Of a stretch of 64,000 bases of DNA, positions 12,435-22,243 are shown in pieces. The stretch's first letter is position 1, and the number at the start of each line of letters is the position of its first letter. Origin of the DNA: Glycine soja (lineage: Eukaryota > Streptophyta > Magnoliopsida > Fabales > Fabaceae); NCBI RefSeq assembly GCF_004193775.1, contig NC_041011.1, forward strand, positions 16,462,201 through 16,526,200. Reading direction: 5' to 3'. The notes under the pieces are model-generated. The model saw nothing but the letters and a program-made list of their open reading frames with translations. It was not told the origin of the DNA and searched no databases. Position numbers and translations under genes: made by a program.

Positions 12435-13521
12435 TGTTAGTGCTTAGCTCTACTGAGCTTTAAAAGATTGGCTAAAATTTTGTTAAAACATAAGCACTTA
12501 GACATTGAAGGAAAGCTGGAGTTGCTGCACATGATGTCTAACATTATGTCAAGGAATCAGATCGGGCTGCACAATGCACAAGGCAAGATAAAATGTCAAA
12601 TGAAGAATTGAAGCTGCAGGATCCACGATGTCGGATACAATGTCCAGGACATCCTGCCCGAAAATACTGGACACATAAATCTGTTATATCTTTAACAGAT
12701 TGTGCAGGATCCACGATGTCGGATACAATGTCCAGGACATCCTGCCCGAAATACTGGACACATAAATCTGTTATATCTTTAACAGATTATTGTGCAGTTA
12801 GCAACAGATTTGGCGATCTATCTTTAGGAACGAATTAAAAGATAATTAAAGTTCGAATTACAAACTTGAATAGTTCATTCAGGGATTAAAGATTAAAGAT
12901 AAAAAACTAAAAGATCAAGCTTTATCTTTTAGATCTTTAAGTGCAGATTTTCAGGAAAATGATAGATCTCATCCAGCGCAAGTTGTTGCAGCCCAGATAC
13001 GCACACTGCTATATAAACATGAAGGCTGCACGAGTTCTGTACCAAGTCCGGGATTGAAGAGTTATTTTGTGAGTTTTGGGACTTGAGTGTTTTGTGAGCC
13101 ACCTTGATGTCACCCTAACATCAAGTGTTGGACCTGAGTGTGTAGAGTTGATCTCTATTGTTCAGAGAGCAATCTCTGGTGTGTCCTTGATTTATTTGTA
13201 AACACGGGAGAGTGATTGAGAGGGAGTGAGAGGGGTTCTCATATCTAAGAGTGGCTCTTAGGTAGAGGTTGCACGGGTAGTGGTTAGGTGAGAAGGTTGT
13301 AAACAGTGGCTGTTAGATCTTCGAACTAACACTATTTTAGTGGATTTCCTCCCTGGCTTGGTAGCCCCCAGATGTAGGTGACGTTGCACCGAACTGGGTT
13401 AACAATTCTCTTGTGTTATTTACTTATTTAATCTGTTCATACAGTCAAATATAATCTGCATGATCTGAAGCGTGATGTCGTGACATCCGGTACGACATCT
13501 GTCATTGGTATCAGAATTTCA
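12435..13521 (+). repeat. SIRE1-1 3' LTR
   Basis: This 1,087-bp LTR has the same 88-bp U3 tandem duplication as the 5' LTR. The differences from the 5' LTR are one base lost in the second repeat (near 12,749), G to A near 12,877, T to C near 12,951 and A to T near 13,157. TATATAAA is at 13,010-13,017. CCCCT follows immediately. Confidence 0.95.
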
Positions 13522-13526
13522 CCCCT

Positions 13527-16500
13527 GAAAGTCTGTCTTCTTTTATTGAATGCCCTAGGCCTTCTTCACTTGCACAACCCTCCCTAACAGCCTATGAATG
13601 TGTAGTGGAATCCCGCACTACTTTTCTGCAGTTGAAGACTATCATTCCTGTTTAATGAAAAACTGGCTGGCTCTGTCTACCTTGCGGAGCAAACAAAATC
13701 TCCCCCAATCACATTGCCTGTATGAACAAACAAACTTTGTACAACCAGCTTACGTGGAAAAGATTTGATATTCTATGCCAATAGACTCGTGACATCCATG
13801 TACTGAGTCGTCAAATGAGCCACGTTAAGAAAGCCCAAGCTTATACGCATTGGCTGGTCCACAGGGCCCAAATGAAAGACCCAAGCCTACATGAACCATC
13901 AAAGAACGTCCTACCACACTAGATAGCTTAGAAATTTCCCATGGGAAAACTCTGTCTTATGTGACTGCGTGTGCTTGTTAGATTGCTTGGGGTTCTATGT
14001 TAGGCCCATTGTCACCTTAGGAAAATGGACTTATCGACTGTCTTGAACTAGAAGTAGAACAGCTAACTCAGACTCAGGGGGCACTTCTGACTTGTTAGCT
14101 GCAGGTACGAACGTAGAGAGTTTGTTAGGTCCCATCCAGTCTACAAAAAAAGAACTCAAACTACTAGACAGACTAAGAGGGAATAGACGGGAAGCAAGCA
14201 TGGAAGCACTCTAGCTAAAGCAAATGCACCTTACAACACTTCGAAAGCGAATCTAATGCAAGGTTAAGGTACCTCACTAAAGGGGCTAGGGAAATTATCC
14301 TAGACAAGGAAGAAGATAACCTCGATCGAACCTTAGTCTGGATTCGAAAACAAAGAAGAAACAACTTTGACATTGGCAAGTCGCACATTTTCTCCCTCTG
14401 AGTCCTTATCCCCGAGTCTCAAAGAAAGAAAAAAGAGATGTACAATTCGATGGGGATAGAAAAGGAAACCCGTAGCCACGCTTTCACTTACATTACAAAT
14501 TTCAACAACTAACGGAAGAGGGAATGCACCTTTACCATAGGGAACTGGAAAGAATCCGCGTAAAACAAAGCGGTGGCCTACGCCCAAAAAAAGAGGGAGA
14601 GAGATCTCTCGTCAAGTCTTAGGTAGTTTGCCGGAGGTGTGAAAAGTGGGCTTCACCTTTTTCTGTAGCCTTATAAATAAGGCGAGGCCACCCTATCAGG
14701 TATGGGGTGGAGGAGGAGAGCGTGTATGTGGGCTTCTTATACTGGATTACATTACTGACATTCAAAACAGGTAGAGGATTTAGAAGGTTACTAATCTTTC
14801 TTTCGAGTGCGGCTCTATGCAAAGGTTATTCATCTTTCCCTAGGGTGCTTAGGAATTAGAGATTCTTATGCCCTGCCTACGTCTATTTATGCTTGGTCTT
14901 CTGAGAGTTAGGATGAAATGCGATCCATTCAAAGTCTGAGTTTGTACAAAATTCCTTCCTCACCAAGTAGTCTCGTTGGTCTTCAAAAGAAGACAGTCGA
15001 GCTAGGGGCGGCGTTTCTTCCGGGAAAGCTATTTCCCGGCCTGGGACAGTTGGTTGATGGGATAAGAGGGGAGATCCGCGAAGGGAGTATAAAATCAGAA
15101 AGAAAGTAATAGGAAAAAATAAGGCTCAATCTGAAGATGGACGATCTTTAGGCACTCGTCCCTTTATATTATAGAGGTGGGTTCAAATCATTCTATATGA
15201 GGAGCTAGTTGAGATTGAGATATAAAAAAGTGGAGTCTTTCACTTAGAGAGTATCCTTGGCTATAGGTCTTCTGGTCCGGGTTCCTAAACCACTTGGTCC
15301 CATTCTATGTACATCTCAGATTCAACCTGCACATATCACTCTACTTTCTTTCTGGGAGAGCCAATAGAGAACTCAAGGGTATCAACTTTTGACTCGACTC
15401 GTTGAAAGAGTAAAGCTCCTGACTAGCTTTAGAGCACACGGCAATTGGTACTACTTTGCTATTAGTCACCGCATTGAAAGCGATCTTTATACGTTAGGTA
15501 AGTTAGCGACGTAATAAGCCGGCCTTTGAAGAAAGAAAAACCGTTCCATCTTGTTCGAAAGCGGTCCACTCCGGAAGTAGTGGTGGCAAATCTTTTGGAT
15601 GGACTTAAAAAATAAAACTCTTTCTTTTCATGGAAACGAAAGAATATGAAATGAAGAATGACAGGGCTAGGTAAAAGGTGCATTAGAGCAAGTCACTTAT
15701 TATCCCCACCCAAAGGAGGTAAGGAACTGGGATGGAATGCGAGCCAGAGAGCACCTAGATTAACCCTGTCAAGCAAACTGGAGGGTTCGCCTCCCCTTGG
15801 AACGGCCCTTTCGAAACAGCATTCTAGCAACTTCGTTTTCATCCAGCATTCTCACCAACCAGTGAGCCGTCACAGAGTCTCCCGCTAACTCATGCCAAAC
15901 CCTTATGAAGGTATCCGACTTTTTCCAATTCAGCCTTTGTGACTTCATCAGTCTACCAATAGCAGCATGCGAGTACTTTGCCCTAACCACGAAGCTTGAG
16001 TCCTGTCTTCGCCCGTGAACGCAACAGGACACGGTCTTCTAACTCTACTTCCGCAGTGAGTCTCATTGCAGCTCTCTCCTGCAGTAGTGATGACGGTTCG
16101 CCACACCAGACATCACATCCCCTTGAAGTGAAGTTCCACTTCAATTGCCACAAGAGAGAATCATGGCATTTCTTCCGGTGGTAACAACACTCTAGCCCGG
16201 TCTACCACGCCAAGTGTCCTAATGACACATCGACCTCTACCGTATCGCATTCTTGCACATGCATAGGTAATGGAGAACAACGCCCTAGCTTCTAGAGTTC
16301 GCTGCTTTTCCCAGGCCGGAGAAGGGCTTATACTGCTCGCCTTTGTTTGATATGTTCATTCAGTACCAATACAAATGAAAACTACACCAAAGTGGAAATG
16401 CCCCTATAGAAGCTAGAAGTAACCTCTAGTAGTCTAGTAGTCGGCCTAACCAAAGCATCACGACAACAGAAAATGACCTTTATGAATGGAATCTTAAGTA

Positions 16501-16848
16501 GGGGGCTTAGCCCGCCCGCCTACCAATCAAAGAGGCTGAGAGTAAGCATAAGCTCTTCGAGCTTCCCTTCATTCGCTTCGCGGTAGCCGCACAACATGTG
16601 GCGTCCCTAAATAATGACTGGTTTAATAGTAATGATTTCAATAGCAAAAACCATGGGAATTTTTTTTTCTTTTTCTTTTTCATTTCTCTCTTTTTCACAG
16701 TAATTAAGTTCAGAAGGAAAATTATCACTATAGAGTCCTGAATGGCCAGTTCACAACTCTATTCAGAGTCATTTCTTTCTGATCACTCATAACCTCTAAA
16801 CCATTTTGCTCTTTCAAAAGAAAAGTATGCCAGCCATTACTTTAGGTC
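13527..16848. other. Mitochondrial-like DNA, middle block
   Basis: This continues the left block across the SIRE1-1 insertion. I find no recognisable protein or RNA gene. A frame at 16,032-15,769 (minus, 87 codons) and others are short, unlike any family I know, and not supported by context. The mitochondrial assignment rests on style and on continuity with neighbouring blocks, so it is only moderately supported. Confidence 0.4.
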
Positions 16849-17171
16849 GTCACGTGAAAAAAATAATAAAATAAAATGCGGTCGGTGAACTCTCTTTCAA
16901 ATAAAGTTTGTTAACACTTTCTTTTCAAATAACAAGATTAAACATAATTACATTCATAATCTAAAACTGTCCAAAATATGGGAGTTTGCAAAATACATAG
17001 TGACATCCAGAGCAAGGGTATCAATTGTGGTGGCTTCAGCCACATATATACAATCATCAAATTCCTTTACAATAGGTCTACCCATCCAAAATCAAAAGAG
17101 TAAACCTAACAGTCTGTACTAGATATACCCACCCCCAAAAACTATGTAAACCTAGTCTAAGGAGCCGTACA

Positions 17172-17609
17172 CTATGATGAAGAATCTCCACTAGTCGCTA
17201 TCCCTCCAGGGCCGCTCTCCTCCGTAGAGTTTGCCTCATTTGCTGACATGACGTCCTCTGGAGAATCCACATCAGGGAGTGGGTCCTCATCACCCTCTGG
17301 AAAGTCAATAGCATCCACAGCAGACTCAGGAGGTAACTCCTCTGAGTCCTCCTCAGGGTCTTCTTCAGATGACGACACCTCTATCACTTGGACTGGCTTC
17401 ACTAGTCGATATGGAGTAGGTGTAGGTAATATCCAATCCACAGTTCGCTGAAGCGTGCGTGTGTGTGCAGGTTCCTTTGGATGTACCAATGAAGTAGCCG
17501 TGAGTTGAATTGTGCCACGGAATCGGCACCTCGCATTGCCTTTGAGGGTCTCCCAAACTCCCTCTAGGCACTCCATCTCCACTCGATCATGGATTAATTG
17601 CGCTACCAT
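17172..17609 (-). CDS. Acidic hypothetical protein (145 aa) in the retroelement block
   Basis: I do not recognise this protein with certainty. The first 80 residues are mixed, with a PTPTPYRLVKPVQVIEVSS stretch. The rest is dominated by Ser, Glu, Asp and Pro (SSSEEDPEEDSEELPPES) and looks disordered. There is no membrane segment or zinc motif. It starts with ATG, has no stop for 145 codons, and lies downstream of the TATA-like site and leader on the same strand. The acidic tail recalls accessory or Gag-end proteins of plant retroelements, which is only a guess. It may not be expressed. Confidence 0.35.
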   Translation of the reverse strand: MVAQLIHDRVEMECLEGVWETLKGNARCRFRGTIQLTATSLVHPKEPAHTRTLQRTVDWILPTPTPYRLVKPVQVIEVSSSEEDPEEDSEELPPESAVDAIDFPEGDEDPLPDVDSPEDVMSANEANSTEESGPGGIATSGDSSS

Positions 17610-17739
17610 CGCGATCTACAAGAAATAAAAGAAAGGGGGTAGACTCTTTCACAAGAAATATAACTACGGGTAACAACACAATGCGTCCCATAACCGCTAC
17701 ATGTAGTTAAAAGGTATGCCTCAAGGATTTTCTTCTATG

Positions 17740-18158
17740 GTAATCGATTACATAGCATTGGTAATCGATTACCAGAGGCCAAACTCGAGTTACACAGCTT
17801 CAGAACATGAAAACCTGCAATATACACTGTGTAATCGATTACACATAACTGGTAATCGATTACCAGTTGCCTGTTACTCTGTGTAATCAATTACACAACA
17901 TTGGTAATCGATTACAGAGGCCACCTCAACATCCTATCTCCATTTCTAAGCCTGGTAATCGATTACACCGTTTGGTAATCGATTACCAGAGGCTATCTCA
18001 ACTTCCTGTCTCCATTTCTAAGCCTTGTAATCGATTACACACCGTTGGTAATCGATTACCAGAGGCCATATTAACTTCATGTCTTCATTTTTAAGCCTTG
18101 TAATCGATTACACACCCTTGGTAATCGATTACACACCCTTGGTAATCGATTACCATAG
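17740..18158. repeat. Array of paired GTAATCGATTAC palindromes
   Basis: Twelve exact copies and one variant (GTAATCAATTAC) start at 17,740, 17,761, 17,831, 17,852, 17,883 (variant), 17,904, 17,955, 17,975, 18,027, 18,048, 18,100, 18,121 and 18,142. Within pairs the spacing is 20-21 bp. From 17,880 on, pairs sit in units of about 72 bp joined by a related linker (AGAGGCC...CATTTCTAAGCC). The palindrome is perfect and contains a ClaI site. No coding function is seen. Confidence 0.95.
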
Positions 18159-19977
18159 GCCATATTCTAGATATCACTCAAAATCCATAGCTGGCCAGCC
18201 ACCACACAAGCCTCCTTGCTTTGTGGTCTTTGTTCTTTTATTGGTTGACTACCAGGAGCTCGCCTGTTTAGGTACGTCACAGGTTCTCACTGACTGACTA
18301 TGCCCGGGTTGGGTTGGGATTGGTCAAGCTTGGTTTTTGGCAATAGCACCCCACCTGACATCCCCAAGGTCTCCTGACCCTCGCGACATATCTCCAGGTA
18401 CCACTCTGTGGTCAACGAATAAAAGTAGGAAGACTGACTTTTCCACACTTTCTCACTTCAAGCTTGTAGGAATATGGGGTACCCATCATATGTGGTACTA
18501 GGTGGCGATCGGGCGATGGTGCAAATCAACTCTCCCACATCCACAAATCAAACATGAACCCACCATCCCCAGTTGCCCACCTTCAACTGAGCTCACGTAT
18601 CCCCATGTAGCCTTTATCCTCGTTCCTCTCAGCATCGGGTCCCCATCAACCCCTCCAAGCTTCCACAATATCCAAGCAATTCAATATCCAAACATCATGA
18701 ACTATCCTAAACTAAGAAAACAGGGCAGAGGCAAAAAACTCTGCCCAAAACACATTCCAATACCACAACTTTCCCTACTCAAATACCCCAGTAACATTCT
18801 CTTCGTTCCGATTCGTTAACCGTTGGATCGACTCGAAAGTTTTACTGGAGGTCCCTAGTAAATAAGTCTACATTTTTACCGTTGGGATCTGCTAGAAAAT
18901 GTCCAGAACCCAATATTTACTACCCTTTCCACAACCAGCAATACACAAACATTTTTTGCACAAGAGCCAAATTCTGCTGCACAAAATTTGACAGCTTTTT
19001 GCTACACAAATTGGGCAGATTTCGAAATCCCTCTTGCCCTCATCCAATTTTGCTCAAATTGGATCCTACAAGTCCTAAATCATGTATAAATCATATCTAA
19101 ACCAAAGACAAGCTTCAGACCAAAGCAATTCAAAATCTAGGTGTCTAAAACCCCTCAATTTAGTAGATTTTCAAGGTTTGAGAAGTGAAAATGAGAATGG
19201 AGTAATTTTGGAGCAAACTCTCATCTCAAACAAGTCTATAACATTAATCTAAACTTTCTCAAACTGGTTTTACAACGAAAACTCCACCGAATCAAAATTT
19301 GACCCCTTAACACCCAATTTACCCTAGAAGTGGCTCTTGCTTTCACTTTGGTCACTCATTTTCTTCATTTGCTCAGCCCAAGCTTTCCCACAAGTCCTAA
19401 ATGACATTTTAAACTTGGATTAACTTACTTTAGCCTTCAATTACCACTAACCCCAAATTTAGCCTTTCAATCCCTCAAAACCTCACACTTTTCCACTCAC
19501 ATCACTATCATTCTCACTTTTAACCCTAGGCTAACTGTCCCCATCATCTCTACCAGTTTCCTACCAACGATTTCAGCACACAAGCATCACAAAGCATCAT
19601 TATAAAACCCTAAAACAGAATGGGTATATTTGGCTCACATCAACATGACAAGTTTAGCATGCTTTCAACAAATTCCTTCACAAATAACTACCATAAGGCA
19701 TAAACCTAGTAGAACTACCCATAATATCTCCCAAAAACCCAATACCCACGAAAATCATGTGAGAAGAAGTCTACCCAAACCTGAAATTTGAAGTCCCACA
19801 ACGTAGAGGTGCGCTTCACGACTCCGAAAATGGCTTCCTTTTGCGATTTGGACTAGAAATGGTGAACAAAGTTTGGAGCTTTGATGGAGGCTTCAATGGA
19901 GAGGAAGAAGAAGAGAAAAGCAACGTGAGAGTGAGGGAAAGCTTCTGAATTTTGCTGAGTGAGGAGAGAGAACGTGG

Positions 19978-19985
19978 CTTTTATG
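19978..19985 (-). promoter_or_regulatory. TATA-like element of the retroelement block
   Basis: Reverse complement CATAAAAG is followed by a CT-rich stretch (TCTCTCTCCTCACTC), an arrangement common at the U3/R boundary of plant LTRs. Position and context support it, but the motif is weak. Confidence 0.3.
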
Positions 19986-20429
19986 AGAAAATGATTTCCT
20001 TTTTCCTATTATTTTATTTTTTTAAAAACACTTGCCACTTGTCCCATTTTGAGTGGAACAGAAGGGCCCACTTTTGCTCTTGATGTGACTCATACTCAAC
20101 CACAAGAAGAGAGAAAAATCTGAATTTTTGAAATGCTAAAATCCTGCCTTGGTTTGCGTTTCGTTTCTCTGGTTCTAGCCCCTCGCGTTTCTCTGCACCC
20201 GTCGGGACCCGTTTTCGATAGTAAGCAATATATATATATCAAAACGCTCAGAATGAAACCCCGAGCATGGTTCAGAGGTTGGTTTTGTTAAATTTTAAGT
20301 TGCACGCAAAATGATAATTTTTAGACTAATTAATTGAGAATTTATCTATAACTGTCCAGTTATGGATTTCTCTTCGTTAATTAGCCGAACCCACGTATCT
20401 TTCCCCCAATATACCTACTCCTACTAGGA

Positions 20430-20430
<1 letters not shown>

Positions 20431-20474
<44 letters not shown>
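20431..20474. repeat. (TA)22 microsatellite
   Basis: About 44 bases of uninterrupted TA repeat lie inside the putative U3. It is likely length-polymorphic. Confidence 0.95.
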
Positions 20475-20475
<1 letters not shown>

Positions 20476-20556
20476 TGAATAATACTTATATATATAATTA
20501 TTCTAAATGCATCGTTTACAAAATTCCGGGTAGAAATTTCCAGGATGTCACACAAC

Positions 20557-21687
20557 ACATAGCTGGAAGTCAGAGGGCCCATGCTACCTGCCTATCCCCT
20601 CGCTCTGAGGGACCGTAGATCGGAAAACACGTTATAAAACCACCCCATTCATCTAAAAGAGAGGGGAAGGGGCCTATGTATTTGCATGACTCCTGTGGAT
20701 TTTACCCTATCTACACCCGGAGCCAATCTCCTATCGGTCCTGCCACCATGCTGCAGAACGGGAGCTCGTGTGGAACCTTTTATTTTTGGTGTAACAGCGG
20801 TGGAACGTAAAAAAAGATTACGGTCGCGTAACATAAGGGCCGGAGGTACGGTAAACTCGGCCAAAATATGACACCCGAAGGGAGGGCCCGGCGCGCGCAA
20901 TCACATCCTCGTCCGAGTTTACCCCTTGCACTTCGGACAGTCGTCCGTAGCATCATAAGAAGGACCTCCCTTTCGGGGTAAAAAAAAAGGTACGGTACTA
21001 CGGAGGCTGGTCTTTCTCAACGTGGTGTATAGCACGAAAAACCTTTTGATACAAGATAGGGCCGTTCACATGAAAGAAGATAATAAATCCTTTCTTCTCT
21101 TCTTTCTCTTTCTCGAGAGGGAAAGAGAAAGAGGGTCTTATGGAGGGAGGGGGAACATTCGAGCGTTTTTTTTAATCCTCCACTACATCCAGGATCACAA
21201 GTGGAACGCTAAGCAGGGGGGAGGGTAAAGCCTTGGGCTGGGCCTACCTATCTCGATAGGACCTCATAAAGGAACAGGAGCTGTTGAGAGGTTCCATATT
21301 GTCGAGCTGAAGGGCAGCACTTTTGTACGTGATCATAGTATGTCACATCGTCTCGTCCCTGCAGCATTGAAAAGTACCTATGCACTATTTCTGGTTCGCT
21401 TCTAAGGAAGATAGAGTTGGGGTGGGGGTCTATGATGTGATACTCAAAAGTATGACCCGAGGAGATACATGCTAACTATGGGTAGAAAGAAGGAACCTTT
21501 ATGTAAAAAATGTAGGGGGTTACAGATCAGATCTCTTATACTACCATCGATCGACAGAGTGGAACAACCAGAAAAAAAAAGTGAAGTTAGAAAGCCGTAT
21601 GATAGGCGGTAACTATCTTGTGCGGTTCGGGGGATAATCAGCGTACTCCAATCAGTGGGGGGGAATCTTTGGCTCTATCGAACATAC
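20557..21687 (+). pseudogene. nad4: Mitochondrial nad4 intron 2, 3' portion (group II)
   Basis: This is unique, G-rich sequence ending in a group II domain V hairpin at about 21,592-21,625 (GCCGTATGATAGG, loop, CTATCTTGTGCGGTTC), followed by a domain VI region and then nad4 exon 3. Domain V, the catalytic core of group II introns, is well preserved. The 5' side is cut off by the retroelement block, so exon 2 is absent. The assignment to nad4 comes from the exon that follows; the intron number is from the known plant nad4 structure (three introns). Confidence 0.7.
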
Positions 21688-21820
21688 AGGGAATTGGAGG
21701 TAGCATTCCATCGATGTTAAGTCATGGACTGGTTCCTTCAGCCCTTTTTCTATGTGTTGGTGTTCTATATGACCGACATAAGACTCGACTTGTTAGATAT
21801 TACGGAGGATTAGTGAGCAC
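21688..21820 (+). pseudogene. nad4: nad4 exon 3, 5' part only
   Basis: NADH dehydrogenase subunit 4 is a proton-pumping membrane subunit of mitochondrial complex I. The frame reads GIGGSIPSM, then SHGLVPSALFLCVGVLYDR and ...YYGGLVST, matching plant mitochondrial nad4. Similarity stops at about 21,820. The remaining roughly 290 bp of exon 3, and its splice donor, are missing and replaced by unrelated sequence, so it is a pseudogene. Prolines at sites where mature plant protein has Leu or Ser suggest unedited genomic C-to-U sites. That points to transfer as DNA rather than as edited cDNA. Confidence 0.85.
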
Positions 21821-22154
21821 CCTTATCGTTCTCGCTCAGTCTTTGCAATGGCTGGGGAGGCAGTCGTAGAAGCGAAGCCTATCGCCACGCCGACCATCAA
21901 ATACGAGATTGGGCCCCTTCTCAAAGATTTGATGGAATGGCCCACCCAAGAGCGCTTATGTAATATGGGAACTCATGGCTGGAAACAATCCTTATGGTTT
22001 TGATAACCGGTAAGAATAATCAGAATCAAAGTCCAGGTTGGTTGGTGAGCCTAGTGATAGGAGACTATCTAGCTTGGTTCGGAGAGCACTTGTTGGGTTA
22101 AAGATTTTTTTGTTGCTAAATGTTACGGCCTAAATGTTGAACTATTGACCCTAC
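21821..22154 (+). pseudogene. nad4: nad4 intron 3, 3' end (group II domain V)
   Basis: A domain V-like hairpin at 22,047-22,080 (GAGCCTAGTGATAGG, loop, CTATCTAGCTTGGTTC) is followed by a domain VI-like stretch and an intron end ...GACCCTAC just before exon 4. The intron's 5' part is missing together with the end of exon 3. One internal deletion or recombination therefore removed the exon 3/intron 3 junction. Confidence 0.7.
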
Positions 22155-22243
22155 TTGTTCGGATGGGTGTTCACCCGAAAGTGTTCCCGGACCGCATGCA
22201 TACATACGTAAGTAACTTAGTGCAACGTGGGAAATTTAATTGA
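22155..22243 (+). pseudogene. nad4: nad4 exon 4 (complete, 89 bp)
   Basis: The last exon of mitochondrial nad4 reads MGVHPKVFPDRMHTYVSN and then LVQRGKFN plus a TGA stop at 22,241-22,243. The exon length of 89 bp equals the usual plant exon 4. The codon before the Met is CGG where mature plant NAD4 has Trp, an unedited C-to-U site. The exon is intact but cannot be used because exons 1-2 and most of exon 3 are absent nearby. Confidence 0.88.

Larger units (their letters stand above)
4079..13521 (+). mobile_element. SIRE1: SIRE1-1: complete Ty1-copia (Sirevirus) retrotransposon
   Basis: A full-length element of 9,443 bp: 5' LTR, primer site, 1,579-codon gag-pol, stop-readthrough site, envelope-like ORF, a non-coding tail with several polypurine tracts, and 3' LTR. 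Both LTRs run TG...CA and the 5 bases CCCCT occur immediately outside each end (4,074-4,078 and 13,522-13,526), a clean target-site duplication. By eye the LTRs differ by three substitutions and one single-base indel over about 1,087 bp. At a plant rate near 1.3e-8 per site per year that is roughly 0.1 million years, so the insertion is young. The gag-pol frame is open, but the env-like ORF has a frameshifting deletion. Confidence 0.96.
16849..20551 (-). mobile_element. LTR-retroelement-derived block (long LTR or truncated element)
   Basis: This block interrupts the mitochondrial-like DNA. Read on the minus strand it begins TGTGACATCCTGG at 20,552, like a Ty3-gypsy LTR. It has a (TA)n tract, a TATA-like CATAAAAG near 19,985-19,978 followed by a CT-rich leader, then AT-rich sequence, an array of GTAATCGATTAC palindromes, a 145-codon acidic ORF, and ends near 16,855 in ATTATTTTTTTCA. 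The word GTCAC occurs at both edges (16,849-16,853 and 20,547-20,551), but it overlaps the presumed termini, so a target duplication is not proven. No primer site or pol is seen. It could be a very long solo LTR, or a 5' LTR with a stub of internal sequence. Confidence 0.5.

Noticed and set aside
15769..16032. 87-codon frame in the mitochondrial-like block
   Set aside because: No family resemblance, no start context, and similar-length chance frames are common in this block.
17740..18158. CRISPR-like array from the evenly spaced palindromes
   Set aside because: Spacers are not unique, spacing is only about 9 bp between motifs, the host is a plant and no cas genes occur.
16849..20551. GTCAC as a firm target duplication
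   Set aside because: The word overlaps the putative terminal bases (TGTGAC/GTCACA), so it may simply be part of the element or chance.
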